Of a DNA stretch of 64,000 bases, positions 18,304 to 28,211 are shown piece after piece; positions within the stretch are counted from its first letter, which is position 1, and each line of letters begins with the position of its first letter. The notes below the pieces were generated by a model. It was not told the DNA's origin. It ran no database searches and saw only the letters and a list, made by a program, of their open reading frames with translations. The translations under genes were made by a program, and so were the position numbers. The stretch is from Acidimicrobiaceae bacterium (lineage in GTDB: Bacteria > Actinomycetota > Acidimicrobiia > Acidimicrobiales > Ilumatobacteraceae): assembly GCA_947446815.1 (NCBI GenBank), contig CANFGT010000003.1, forward strand, positions 1-64,000. Reading direction: 5' to 3'.

Positions 18304-19752
18304 ATGAGCGAATCTTTGAACGCACTCGACGCAATGGCGCAAGCCGCCTTGGTTGCGAAAGGTGAGGTGTCGCCACATGAACTTGTTGACGCTGCGATTG
18401 CACAAGCAGAGCGCGTGAATGGCGACATCAACGCAATCATTCATCCACGTTTTGAGCGTGCGCGCGATGAGGTAACCGGTGGATTGCCTGATGGTCCATT
18501 CACTGGTGTACCGATGGTGTTGAAAGACCTTGGTGCGTCGATGGCAGGAGAGCCTCACCATATGGGCACGCGGTTCTTGAAGAATGCGAACTACATCGCG
18601 CAGACGGACAGTTATCTCACACGACGTTTTCGGAATGCAGGATTCGTCGTGATTGGTCGCACGAACACGCCAGAGTTCGGTAACACGATTACAACAGAAC
18701 CGTTGAGTTACGGACCTTCACGTAACCCATGGAATCTTGAACACTCCACTGGAGGCTCATCGGGTGGTTCCGCTGCAAGTGTTGCGTCACACATTGTTCC
18801 TGTTGGACATGCGAACGATGGCGGAGGGTCTATTCGTATTCCAGCTTCAGAGTGCGGTCTAGTTGGCTTGAAGCCATCGCGCGGACGCGTGAGTAAAGGG
18901 CCAGATCTTGGTGAAAGTTGGATGGGCTCCACTATTGACGGATGCGTGACTCGCACTGTGCGTGATACCGCAGCGGTACTTGACGTGATTACTGGTTATG
19001 AACCAGGTGACCCGTACACGGCGCCACCATTTACACGTCCGTTGTTGCAAGAAGTAGGTGCAGACCCAGGCCGTCTACGCATTGGCATTTTGGATCACCC
19101 ATTGTTTGCACATCAAACAGATAATGCAGAATCGCGTGAATCAATCCGCAAAACAACTGAGTTGTTGACATCACTCGGTCATGAAGTTTCTGTTGCATGG
19201 CCATCTGCATTGGAACATCCAGAGAGTGCAGGAAAGTTCACTGCGATTGTTGCGGCATGGACGCACGCAGATGTCTCAACATTTGAAAAAATTCTTGGCC
19301 GTGAAATTGGTGAGGGCGACATGGAGCCCGACAACTTGTTGATGCGTGAACTCGGACGCAACGTTTCAACGGGCATGTATCTCGACAACATGATGTGGTT
19401 GCATGCATGGTGCCGTGATGTTGTGCAGTGGTGGGAACCGATGGATGGTTCTCAAGGTTTCGACATTCTTGTGACGCCGACTCTCGCTGGTCCTCCACCA
19501 AAGATCGGATACCTCGCCGGCACGGACGGCACGCGTCATCTTCTTGAAGTGCTTGCGTACACGGCTCAGTTCAACCTCACGGGTCAACCCGCGATCAGCC
19601 TGCCGTTGCATTGGTCCACCACTGGTTTGCCGATGGGCGTGCAGTTTGTGGGCGCTCCTTTCCGTGAGGACGTGCTGGTGCGTTTGGCTACTCAGTTAGA
19701 AGTGGCTGCCCCGTGGCGTGACCGCGTGGCACCTCTGGTGTCTAATTCCTAG
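18304..19752 (+). CDS. Amidase signature family enzyme
   Basis: ATG 18304 gives 482 residues. The amidase signature is intact: Lys in VLKDLG, GGSSGGSAASVA with the cis-Ser, and the nucleophile Ser in NDGGGSIRIPASECGLVGLKP. Substrate specificity cannot be read from sequence. It is not GatA: there is no gatB or gatC nearby, and the C-terminal half matches general actinobacterial amidases (QFNLTGQPAISLP..W...GLPMGVQFVG). The CysO-like gene starts 21 bases after the stop. Confidence 0.9.
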   Translation: MSESLNALDAMAQAALVAKGEVSPHELVDAAIAQAERVNGDINAIIHPRFERARDEVTGGLPDGPFTGVPMVLKDLGASMAGEPHHMGTRFLKNANYIAQTDSYLTRRFRNAGFVVIGRTNTPEFGNTITTEPLSYGPSRNPWNLEHSTGGSSGGSAASVASHIVPVGHANDGGGSIRIPASECGLVGLKPSRGRVSKGPDLGESWMGSTIDGCVTRTVRDTAAVLDVITGYEPGDPYTAPPFTRPLLQEVGADPGRLRIGILDHPLFAHQTDNAESRESIRKTTELLTSLGHEVSVAWPSALEHPESAGKFTAIVAAWTHADVSTFEKILGREIGEGDMEPDNLLMRELGRNVSTGMYLDNMMWLHAWCRDVVQWWEPMDGSQGFDILVTPTLAGPPPKIGYLAGTDGTRHLLEVLAYTAQFNLTGQPAISLPLHWSTTGLPMGVQFVGAPFREDVLVRLATQLEVAAPWRDRVAPLVSNS

Positions 19753-19773
19753 GCACTCGGTAGGGTTTTGCTC

Positions 19774-20052
19774 ATGGCCGTTACCGTACGAATCCCCACC
19801 ACCATGCGTCCCATCTCCGGTGGAGCATCCACTGTTGAAGTGCCTGCTGGCACCTTGGCCGACGTACTGAAGTCGCTTGATACGGCTCACAATGGCTTTG
19901 CGGAGCGTTTGTTCGACGGTGCGGGCGAACTGCACAAGTTCGTGAACATCTTCGTCTCTGACGACGACGTGCGTTATCTCCAGGGTCTTGATACCCCTGT
20001 GAAAGACGGTGACACCGTCTCGATCATTCCAGCGGTTGCTGGCGGCTTTTAA
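19774..20052 (+). CDS. CysO-like MoaD/ThiS-fold sulfur carrier protein with C-terminal GGF
   Basis: ATG 19774 gives 92 residues. The sequence follows mycobacterial CysO closely in outline: VRIPTTMRP.SGG, an ERL...G.LHKFVNIFV.D.DVRYL block and the final IIPAVAGG. CysO is thiocarboxylated at its C-terminal Gly-Gly and donates sulfur to O-phosphoserine through CysM. Here Gly90-Gly91 is followed by Phe92, so the tail must be trimmed, probably by a JAMM-type protease, before activation. No cysM or mec gene is in the window. The stop codon lies in a perfect 14-bp palindrome. Confidence 0.85.
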   Translation: MAVTVRIPTTMRPISGGASTVEVPAGTLADVLKSLDTAHNGFAERLFDGAGELHKFVNIFVSDDDVRYLQGLDTPVKDGDTVSIIPAVAGGF

Positions 20053-20057
20053 AAGCC
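20044..20057. terminator. Palindrome over the stop of the CysO-like gene
   Basis: GGCTTTT/AAAAGCC is a perfect 14-bp palindrome containing the TAA stop (20050-20052). It could form a small hairpin or a processing site. Confidence 0.35.
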
Positions 20058-20169
20058 AGTAACTCGAGTGAGGCCATTGGGCCGAACGGGTATTGCGGTT
20101 GCTGGCGACTTCTAAGCCCCTTTGGCCCTGGGTTTGAGGGTCGGTTTCCCAAACATGCCAGGTGTGGCG

Positions 20170-20196
20170 TTAGCAGTCTCACCGATAGAGTGCTAG
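20170..20196. promoter_or_regulatory. CIRCE element (HrcA operator)
   Basis: Left arm TTAGCAGTC (20170-20178), nine-base spacer, right arm GAGTGCTAG (20188-20196). The consensus is TTAGCACTC-N9-GAGTGCTAA, so each arm has one mismatch. It lies 61 bases before the groEL ATG, the expected position for HrcA repression of a heat-shock promoter. hrcA is not in the window. Confidence 0.88.
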
Positions 20197-21879
<1,683 letters not shown>

Positions 21880-21904
21880 GTCGTTCATACATTTTTAATC
21901 GTCG

Positions 21905-22792
21905 ATGTCGCGTCCTCTCGCACTTATTAGTTGTGCTGAGGCGCGACATCACGACACAGATCTCTCGCTGATAATTCGCGCTCTGCAAGACCGCGGAATT
22001 GTTGCCGAAATTACCGATTGGGATAACGCCGCCGAGGACTGGTCACGGTTCTCCGCGGCGATTATTCGTTCTCCGTGGGATTACCACCGCCGCTACGAAG
22101 AATTCGTGCAATGGCTCGATGATGTCTCTGCGAAGACAACATTGTTCAACAGTGCAGACATCGTGAAGTGGAACACCGACAAGGTGTATCTCGGCGAAAT
22201 GATTGATGCAGGCATTCCTGCGATTCCTACGACCTACGTGCGCGGTGCGGAAGATCTAGTGCTCATCACCAACGATGGCTTGCTCGAACGCGACATTGTT
22301 GTCAAGCCCACTGTGAGTGCTGGCTCAAATAACACTGAACGACATTTTGAGTCACCAGTGAAAGCTGCTGCACATCTTGGGTTGCTCATTGACTCTGGCA
22401 AAGTGGCCATGGTGCAGCCGTACCAGCGCTTCATAGATGAGCGCGGTGAAACTGGAATGTTGTATTTCAATGGTGAATACAGCCATGCGTTTCGTAAAGG
22501 CGCCATTTTGGCCACTGGCGACAATGTAAAAAATGGTTTGTACACCGAAGAGGACATCTCTTCTCGCGAAGCCTCGTCTCAGGAACGTGAGTTGGGCGAA
22601 CTGGTCATGGACTTCATCGTCGACAAGTTTGGTTATGCGCCGCTGTATGCACGCGTCGATGTTGTCCGTGGTTCGGCAGGCGTTCCCGTGCTGATGGAAC
22701 TCGAATTGGCTGAACCGTCGCTGTATCTCCATATGGAACGTGATGCAGCTACTCGGTTTGCATCCGCTGTCGTCACCGTTACTCGTAAATAG
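21905..22792 (+). CDS. ATP-grasp domain protein
   Basis: 295 residues. RSPWDYHRRYEEF, KWNTDKVYL, DIVVKPTVSAGSNNT and the late LMELELAEPSLYL blocks match ATP-grasp enzymes related to glutathione synthetase/RimK. ATP-binding Lys and the metal-binding E.ELAEPS pattern are visible. Such enzymes join a carboxylate to an amine or thiol, but the substrate is not apparent. It starts 25 bases after groEL and is followed 13 bases later by hemQ. Confidence 0.83.
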   Translation: MSRPLALISCAEARHHDTDLSLIIRALQDRGIVAEITDWDNAAEDWSRFSAAIIRSPWDYHRRYEEFVQWLDDVSAKTTLFNSADIVKWNTDKVYLGEMIDAGIPAIPTTYVRGAEDLVLITNDGLLERDIVVKPTVSAGSNNTERHFESPVKAAAHLGLLIDSGKVAMVQPYQRFIDERGETGMLYFNGEYSHAFRKGAILATGDNVKNGLYTEEDISSREASSQERELGELVMDFIVDKFGYAPLYARVDVVRGSAGVPVLMELELAEPSLYLHMERDAATRFASAVVTVTRK

Positions 22793-22805
22793 GTAGGTTA
22801 GAAAC

Positions 22806-23480
22806 ATGAGCGAACCGATGTCCCCCTCGGTCGGCCTGGCGGTCGTCCACTTGTTTTGCAAGCCATTCCCAGATTTCAACGGCGACAATCTCGTTGCTGC
22901 AGTGAAGGCTGCAGAAGCCAACGGTGTCACAGTCGTGACAGTGTCCATGTTGGGACACAAGGCTGATCTTGCTGTGATGGGAGTCGCCGCCGATATGCGT
23001 GCACTCAAGGCACTGCAAACCGGTGTGCAACATGCGGGTCTTGAAATTGTTGACAGTTACATATCGCTGACAGAAGTGTCGGAATATTCCAAGGGCATGC
23101 CGCAAGAAATGTTGAACGCTCGTTTGTATCCGACTCTTCCTCCCGCGGGGAAGAATGCATGGTGTTTCTATCCGATGTCAAAGCGTCGTGAGCATAATGA
23201 CAACTGGTTCACGCTTGAATTCGACAAGCGCAAAGAACTCATGGAAGAACACGGCAAGAGCGGTCGCACATTCGCCGGCCGCGTGATTCAGCTAGTCACT
23301 GGCTCCACAGGTCTTGACGACTTTGAATGGGGAGTGACGCTGTTTGCCGTGAACCCTGATGACTTGAAAGAAGTCGTGTACACGATGCGTTACGACGAAG
23401 CTTCTGCTGTGTATGCAGAGTTTGGTGCGTTCTACGTCGGCATGGTCACGCCAGTCGAAGAATTGATTCACCAGATTTAA
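22806..23480 (+). CDS. hemQ: Coproheme decarboxylase (chlorite dismutase family)
   Basis: 224 residues. The C-terminal MRYDEASAVYAEFGAFYVG block is diagnostic of actinobacterial HemQ. Tyr122 (WCFYPMSKRRE) corresponds to the catalytic tyrosine and His149 (EEHG) to the heme-ligating histidine; NWFTLEF follows as usual. HemQ converts coproheme III to heme b using peroxide, the last step of the coproporphyrin-dependent pathway. The Arg of true chlorite dismutases is not in the expected place, so heme synthesis is the better call. The other hem genes are elsewhere. Confidence 0.88.
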   Translation: MSEPMSPSVGLAVVHLFCKPFPDFNGDNLVAAVKAAEANGVTVVTVSMLGHKADLAVMGVAADMRALKALQTGVQHAGLEIVDSYISLTEVSEYSKGMPQEMLNARLYPTLPPAGKNAWCFYPMSKRREHNDNWFTLEFDKRKELMEEHGKSGRTFAGRVIQLVTGSTGLDDFEWGVTLFAVNPDDLKEVVYTMRYDEASAVYAEFGAFYVGMVTPVEELIHQI

Positions 23481-23490
23481 TTTCTTGACC

Positions 23491-23528
23491 AAATCTTGGA
23501 TAAGTCTGTCGCAGATTGTCCAAGATTT
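23491..23528. promoter_or_regulatory. Perfect 10-bp inverted repeat downstream of hemQ
   Basis: AAATCTTGGA (23491-23500) and TCCAAGATTT (23519-23528) are exact inverted copies separated by 18 bases, just before the gene at 23549. The right arm lacks a T tract, so it may be an operator or an mRNA hairpin rather than a standard terminator. Confidence 0.55.
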
Positions 23529-23548
23529 AGTATTACTGTTCCTTGGGC

Positions 23549-24325
23549 ATGAATGATCTCAAGAGCCGTGATTCAAATCTGTCCCACCTACTGAACAAGG
23601 TTCCCGAAATAACCATCTGGTTTTGGGTCATCAAGATTCTGTGCACCACAGTTGGCGAGACTTTTGCTGATTACATCAATGAAACACTTGGGTTTGGTCT
23701 GACTGGTACAACACTCGTGATGTCTATTGGTTTAGTTGCCGCACTTATCTGGCAATTTAAGGTCAAGCGATATTTTCCATTTGTCTACTGGCTTGTGGTT
23801 GTCCTCGTGAGCGTTGTGGGCACGTTGATCACAGACAATCTCACCGATCGATTTAATGTGAGTTTGAAGTTGAGTACGGGAATCTTCACGGTACTTCTTG
23901 CCTGCATTTTTCTGCTGTGGTTGAAGGTGGAAGGGACAATGTCTATCCATTCCATTCGAACAAATCGACGTGAATTGTTCTATTGGCTTTCAATCCTTTG
24001 CACCTTTGCCTTGGGTACGGCTGCGGGGGACCTGATTTCAGAACAGTTCAGTCTTGGATATGCAGTGGCAGTGGGGCTCTTCGCTCTTGCAATTGCTTTG
24101 GTTGTCATCGGTCATTACGTATTCAAATTGAATGCAATTGTTGCGTTCTGGGCTGCATATATTCTGACGCGCCCTTTGGGTGGATCAGTAGGCGATTATC
24201 TTTCGCAAGTAAAAGCAGATGGCGGTCTTGGACTTGGTACGACAACGACAAGCGTTGTCTTCCTCCTAGCAATCCTGGGAATCGTTGGCTTTCTTACAAA
24301 CCGAGCTGATTCATCCGAGCTGTAA
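23549..24325 (+). CDS. Multi-pass membrane protein with internal repeats (COG4705-like)
   Basis: ATG 23549 gives 258 residues, with roughly eight hydrophobic helices. The pattern (F/Y)W..K(I/L)..T..GE..AD.(I/L).. recurs: KILCTTVGETFADYIN, then LCTFALGTAAGDLIS, then YILTRPLGGSVGDYLS. This indicates an ancient internal duplication of a helical hairpin and matches uncharacterised membrane proteins of the COG4705 type. No transport signature is visible. The last 32 bases overlap the convergent DUF1801 gene. Confidence 0.75.
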   Translation: MNDLKSRDSNLSHLLNKVPEITIWFWVIKILCTTVGETFADYINETLGFGLTGTTLVMSIGLVAALIWQFKVKRYFPFVYWLVVVLVSVVGTLITDNLTDRFNVSLKLSTGIFTVLLACIFLLWLKVEGTMSIHSIRTNRRELFYWLSILCTFALGTAAGDLISEQFSLGYAVAVGLFALAIALVVIGHYVFKLNAIVAFWAAYILTRPLGGSVGDYLSQVKADGGLGLGTTTTSVVFLLAILGIVGFLTNRADSSEL

Positions 24326-24662
24326 TGAGTTTGCGCACCAACGTGATGGGCAGGCATTTGTCGACAGGGAAGTGCAGGGTGCCTTTGCTGAACTCATATT
24401 TTGTGAGTTGATCTTCCATCTGTTCCAAAATGGCACCGCTGTGGGGAAAATAACTGCAGTGCTTTTTGGCGCTTGCGTAGCCTGCAATTGATTTGCCATT
24501 GATCTGAATGGCGGGCACCCCATAGTGAATCTTTTCTTCGCCGGCGGGAAGAATCTTTTTCAGCATCACACGTAGTTCCTGCAACGTGCTTCTTTGTGGC
24601 TCAGGCACTGTTGCGAGGAAATCATCGACTGCTTTTTCACCAGGTGTACGTCGTGGGGCCAT
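24294..24662 (-). CDS. DUF1801 (YdhG/frataxin-like) protein
   Basis: 122 residues. The blocks VDDFLATVPEPQRSTLQELR, GVPAIQINGKSIAGYASAKKHCSYFPHSG and KGTLHFP match the DUF1801 family, which includes the Bacillus YdhG/Fra iron-chaperone-like proteins. An iron-delivery role is inference from that relative only. The 3' end overlaps the convergent membrane-protein gene by 32 bases. Confidence 0.82.
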   Translation of the reverse strand: MAPRRTPGEKAVDDFLATVPEPQRSTLQELRVMLKKILPAGEEKIHYGVPAIQINGKSIAGYASAKKHCSYFPHSGAILEQMEDQLTKYEFSKGTLHFPVDKCLPITLVRKLITARMNQLGL

Positions 24663-24710
24663 TGGAAAATATTAGGGGAGACGCTTCGTCGCTCTGAGTA
24701 GTCTTGCCTG

Positions 24711-25349
24711 ATGCCCGAGATGTCCACGCTGTTTGCATTTATGGGTGCAACCATTGCGTTGTTGTTCATTCCTGGGCCGGCAGTGATTTACATCTTGAAC
24801 CGCAGTATTGCGGATGGCCGCAAGGTAGGTCTTGCTGCTGTTGCCGGTCTCGAAGTGGGCGATTCCATTCAGGCACTCTTTGCTGCTCTTGGCATTAGCG
24901 CAGTACTGGCAACTTCAGCCGAGATGTTCAATGTAGTGAAGTGGGCTGGTGTTGTGTATCTCGTGTACACCGGGATCCGTACCTTGATGTCTCGGCCATC
25001 CGAAGTCGCTGCAGAGTCGGGTCATGTTTCTTTGAAGCAAGCGTTTCGTCAAGGCATTTTGGTGAATGCGCTCAACCCGAAGACTGGCTTGTTTTTCTTG
25101 TCGATCTTTCCGCAGTTTGTTGATGCCAATGCTGAAAATGCAAAGTCACATTCGTTAGTTCTTGGTGCAGTATTCGTAGTACTCGCAACAATCTTTAACT
25201 GCACCCTCTCGCTCACTGCGAGCAGTCTTCGGGATTTGTTGCTTCGCGGAAAGTCCTTGTACTTCATCCGCCGTTATGTATCGGGTGTGTTGTTCATCGG
25301 TCTAGGAATCTTGGCCATACTCGCTGGCCGCCCGGCTGCTTCCCGTTAG
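24711..25349 (+). CDS. LysE/RhtB family amino-acid exporter
   Basis: 212 residues with six likely membrane helices. The N-terminal FIPGPAVIYILNRSIADGRKVGLAAVAGLEVGD stretch is the LysE/RhtB signature region, and NPKTGLFFLSIFPQFV is the mid-protein landmark. It exports an amino acid or derivative across the cytoplasmic membrane; the substrate is unknown. The 3' end overlaps the convergent dtd gene by 4 bases. Confidence 0.9.
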   Translation: MPEMSTLFAFMGATIALLFIPGPAVIYILNRSIADGRKVGLAAVAGLEVGDSIQALFAALGISAVLATSAEMFNVVKWAGVVYLVYTGIRTLMSRPSEVAAESGHVSLKQAFRQGILVNALNPKTGLFFLSIFPQFVDANAENAKSHSLVLGAVFVVLATIFNCTLSLTASSLRDLLLRGKSLYFIRRYVSGVLFIGLGILAILAGRPAASR

Positions 25350-25795
25350 TTCTCCAGCATGAGTGTGGATGGTCCATCGTTCACTAAAGACACCTGCATG
25401 TAGGTGCGGAAACGTCCGGTTTCAACAGTGGCGCCAAGACGACGCAATTCATCCACAACTTTGGTGACGAGGGGTTCTGCATGTTCTGGTTTAGCGGCAG
25501 TAATCCAAGATGGGCGACGTCCAGAGTTTGCATCGCCATACAAAGTGAACTGACTAACGACCAATACATTGCGCGTTGTATCGGCCACGGACAAGTTCAT
25601 GATGCCATCTTCATCGTCCATCATTCGCAGATTCCAGATTTTGTCTGCCATCTTGACCGCGTTTGATTCTGTATCTGAGTGTGTAACACCGACAAAAACA
25701 AGAAGACCTTTATCAATCTCCCCGGCGCGGATCGTTTCTCCATCTACTTCTGCATCGACTGCGGCATGTAGAACTCTCTGAATCAGAGCGCGCAT
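25346..25795 (-). CDS. dtd: D-aminoacyl-tRNA deacylase
   Basis: 149 residues, the usual length. The Ser-Gln motif of the active site (VVSQFTLYGD) and the cis-Gly-Pro motif (NDGPSTLMLEN) are both present. It removes D-amino acids, and glycine mis-charged on tRNA-Ala, from tRNAs. It sits 2 bases after the phosphatidylcholine-synthase-like gene on the same strand, so they are likely cotranscribed. Confidence 0.95.
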   Translation of the reverse strand: MRALIQRVLHAAVDAEVDGETIRAGEIDKGLLVFVGVTHSDTESNAVKMADKIWNLRMMDDEDGIMNLSVADTTRNVLVVSQFTLYGDANSGRRPSWITAAKPEHAEPLVTKVVDELRRLGATVETGRFRTYMQVSLVNDGPSTLMLEN

Positions 25796-25797
25796 GG

Positions 25798-26463
25798 TCA
25801 GTTGGTGGAACGAATATTTACGGCGCGCGATATGACGACAAATGCAAGCCAGACAGGCCCGAGGAGCATTGCATATTTTACAATGACGTTGGTGTGGGGA
25901 AGCAAGTAGCTATTCAGTACCAGCAAGAGACTCCACAGAATCATTGCGGTCACCGTGCAACGTCGAAATGTTTTTACCTTCAGGACATGAGGGAATTGGG
26001 CATCAGTCAACGACAACATGGAGAGTCCAGCACAGATAAGGACGTTGATGTCTGTACGTGGGGAGACAATGAACAGTGTGGGGATGATCATGTTCCAGGA
26101 TGCGGGAAAACCGAGGAACCAATGCTCATCATTTTCAATTTCTGTGCGGCTAAACCACAGTGCCGACGAACCGAGGACTGCGGCAATGGTCGCCATTCCA
26201 ATTGCATTGTGAGGAACGACAGTGAATCGATACATGAAGAATGTTGGGACGAGGACACATGTGACGTAATCAATGACGAGATCGAGAATGTATCCGTCGT
26301 ATTTTGGCTTGTTGGTTTCGCTCAGCCATCGACGCGCAATGGGGCCATCAATTCCGTCAATGACTTGTGCGACAAGAAGCCAGACAATTGCCAATCGAGG
26401 AGAATCATCCACGACAGATACCAAAGCCGCCATTCCTGCGAGTACTCCGGTGACGGTGAGCAA
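25798..26463 (-). CDS. CDP-alcohol phosphatidyltransferase, phosphatidylcholine-synthase-like
   Basis: 221 residues from TTG 26463. The catalytic stretch DGIDGPIARRW followed by YDGYILDLVIDY fits DGxxAR...G...D...D, with a longer insert than phosphatidylglycerophosphate or phosphatidylserine synthases; this spacing and the VIDY ending resemble Pcs, which makes phosphatidylcholine from CDP-DAG and choline. About eight hydrophobic helices are expected. The homologous-looking N-terminus (LDLSIHLLTVTG) extends upstream of any ATG: the frame runs back to a TAG at about 26530 without ATG or GTG. Substrate is inferred. Confidence 0.7.
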   Translation of the reverse strand: MLTVTGVLAGMAALVSVVDDSPRLAIVWLLVAQVIDGIDGPIARRWLSETNKPKYDGYILDLVIDYVTCVLVPTFFMYRFTVVPHNAIGMATIAAVLGSSALWFSRTEIENDEHWFLGFPASWNMIIPTLFIVSPRTDINVLICAGLSMLSLTDAQFPHVLKVKTFRRCTVTAMILWSLLLVLNSYLLPHTNVIVKYAMLLGPVWLAFVVISRAVNIRSTN

Positions 26464-26536
26464 GTGAATGGAGAGGTCGAGACGTGCCTCTGAGGTGGTT
26501 GGTTCACTGTTACTGATGTACCCATGCTAACGAGGC

Positions 26537-26941
26537 ATGCGACCTAAGGTCGTGGTGGTGCAACGGCGATTTCTTCAATATGTATGGCTATTAGCGGTTG
26601 CTGCGTGGGCCTGTTTCCGCATATTTGCTGTGGATACATGGCTTGCGCAATATGGCGTGAATACTGCCGTATTCGCGGTGGTGGAGATTGGGTCATCCAT
26701 CCCGTATGGCATCGGCACTGCCCGTTGCGTGACGAGCCTCATCGACCATCGTCGTGTATCCGCCATCTGGTGGGGTGTGATGGGCGTGGTGGGTTTCATC
26801 GCACCAGACCTCTACATGGTGACGGCTGGAAAGTCGATGCCAGCTTTAACGTATGTGATCATTATTGGCGTTTTCGTCATTCTTGGCTCTTTTTCAATCG
26901 TTGGCTTGATTCGCAAGTATCGCCAGTCCCGCATTTTGTAG
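26537..26941 (+). CDS. Small hypothetical membrane protein
   Basis: 134 residues with about four hydrophobic segments (near 12-30, 42-58, 75-95 and 105-125), a short basic N-terminus and a basic C-terminal tail (RKYRQSRIL). No catalytic motif was recognised. It is divergent from the Pcs-like gene with a gap of under 80 bases, so the two may share regulatory DNA. Confidence 0.65.
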   Translation: MRPKVVVVQRRFLQYVWLLAVAAWACFRIFAVDTWLAQYGVNTAVFAVVEIGSSIPYGIGTARCVTSLIDHRRVSAIWWGVMGVVGFIAPDLYMVTAGKSMPALTYVIIIGVFVILGSFSIVGLIRKYRQSRIL

Positions 26942-26962
26942 CCGCAATCTCATCGTTGTGTT

Positions 26963-26987
26963 CGGACAATAGCAGAGCGAATGTCCG
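26963..26987. promoter_or_regulatory. Inverted repeat upstream of the acyl-CoA dehydrogenase gene
   Basis: CGGACA (26963-26968) and TGTCCG (26982-26987) are exact inverted copies with a 13-base spacer, 34 bases before the GTG start. The size fits a TetR- or FadR-type operator. No regulator gene is adjacent. Confidence 0.35.
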
Positions 26988-27020
26988 CGTCTAAGTTGGT
27001 GATATTGAAACGGGGGATAC

Positions 27021-28211
27021 GTGGCAAACGTTGTAGATGAAGCGCGTGAATTTCTCGCAGCAAATTGGAATCCAGAGATGGACTTGGCTCAATGGAAAGA
27101 GATCGTCATTGATCATCGATGGGCTGCGCTGCGTTGGCCTGAAGACTGCATGGGGCGTGCGTTGGACGATGACACTGCGATGGAAGTCGAGGCACTTTTC
27201 GTTGCTGCAGGCGCACCGGGAACTGGGCAAGATAAGTCCAACCTCTGGGCTGGCGCAGTTGTCGGATTTGGAAATCCCGAACTCAAAGCTCAGTTCATTC
27301 GTCCATTGTTGATGGACGAGATCGCGATGTGCTTGTTGTATAGCGAACCTGGTGCAGGCTCTGACTTGGCCGGTATTCGTACAACAGCAGTTCGTGATGG
27401 CGATGAATGGGTCATCAATGGTCAAAAGGTGTGGACATCGGGCGCCAAAGATGCGGACTTTGGCATGTTGATTGCACGTACTGACTGGGACCAGCCCAAG
27501 CATCGTGGAATTTCATTCTTCTATCTACCAATGAAACAAGTGGGCGTCGAAGTGCGACCACTCCGTCAAGCGACGGGTGATTCACGTTTCAACGAAGTCT
27601 TCATCACTGATGCACGAATTCCAGTCACCAATATGTTGGGTGAACTGAATCAGGGTTGGTGGGTTCTGCAAAGTGCTCTTGCATATGAGAGAGCCATGAT
27701 GGGCATCTCTCGACGCGGACCACGCGGTCCCGCAGGTGGAGCAACCGCCACGGCAATGGGCCATATTCCATTACCTGATTTATCACTTGTGAAACTTGCT
27801 CAGTCGGTGGGCAAGAACAATGACCTTCATGTGCGACAACAGTTGGCAAAGTTGCATTGCATGCGTTCAGTGAATGATTGGAACAATGATCGTTCAAAGG
27901 CAATGGCAGCCGGTGGAGGATCATCTCCACTTGCATCATTCGGCAAATTGGCTATGAGTGGATTGTTGCACTTCGCAGGGCATTTACAAGGTGAATTATT
28001 GGGTGCAGAAGGAACGCTTGATGGTGATCAGAACCCTCGAGCCCGCGACGCGAACTATTCGCAATTAAACGCGTACTTCACGTCTATTGGCGGTGGAACC
28101 GATCAGGTGCAACGCAACATCATTGGTGAGCGCATTTTGGGTTTGCCAAAGGAACCTGAAGTGGATAGGGACATGCCGTTCCGCGATGTGCCAGCTGGTG
28201 GCAAGCGGTAG
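27021..28211 (+). CDS. Acyl-CoA dehydrogenase family protein
   Basis: GTG start at 27021, preceded by GGGGGA, gives 396 residues. Diagnostic blocks are LLYSEPGAGSDLAGIRTTA (FAD/substrate loop), WVINGQKVWTSGA, and IGGGTDQVQRNIIGERILGLP near the C-terminus. The catalytic Glu at the usual central position is not certain. The protein resembles the actinobacterial FadE-type branch with a long middle insertion. Oxidises an acyl-CoA to the enoyl-CoA. It converges on the sulfatase gene with no gap. Confidence 0.93.
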   Translation: MANVVDEAREFLAANWNPEMDLAQWKEIVIDHRWAALRWPEDCMGRALDDDTAMEVEALFVAAGAPGTGQDKSNLWAGAVVGFGNPELKAQFIRPLLMDEIAMCLLYSEPGAGSDLAGIRTTAVRDGDEWVINGQKVWTSGAKDADFGMLIARTDWDQPKHRGISFFYLPMKQVGVEVRPLRQATGDSRFNEVFITDARIPVTNMLGELNQGWWVLQSALAYERAMMGISRRGPRGPAGGATATAMGHIPLPDLSLVKLAQSVGKNNDLHVRQQLAKLHCMRSVNDWNNDRSKAMAAGGGSSPLASFGKLAMSGLLHFAGHLQGELLGAEGTLDGDQNPRARDANYSQLNAYFTSIGGGTDQVQRNIIGERILGLPKEPEVDRDMPFRDVPAGGKR

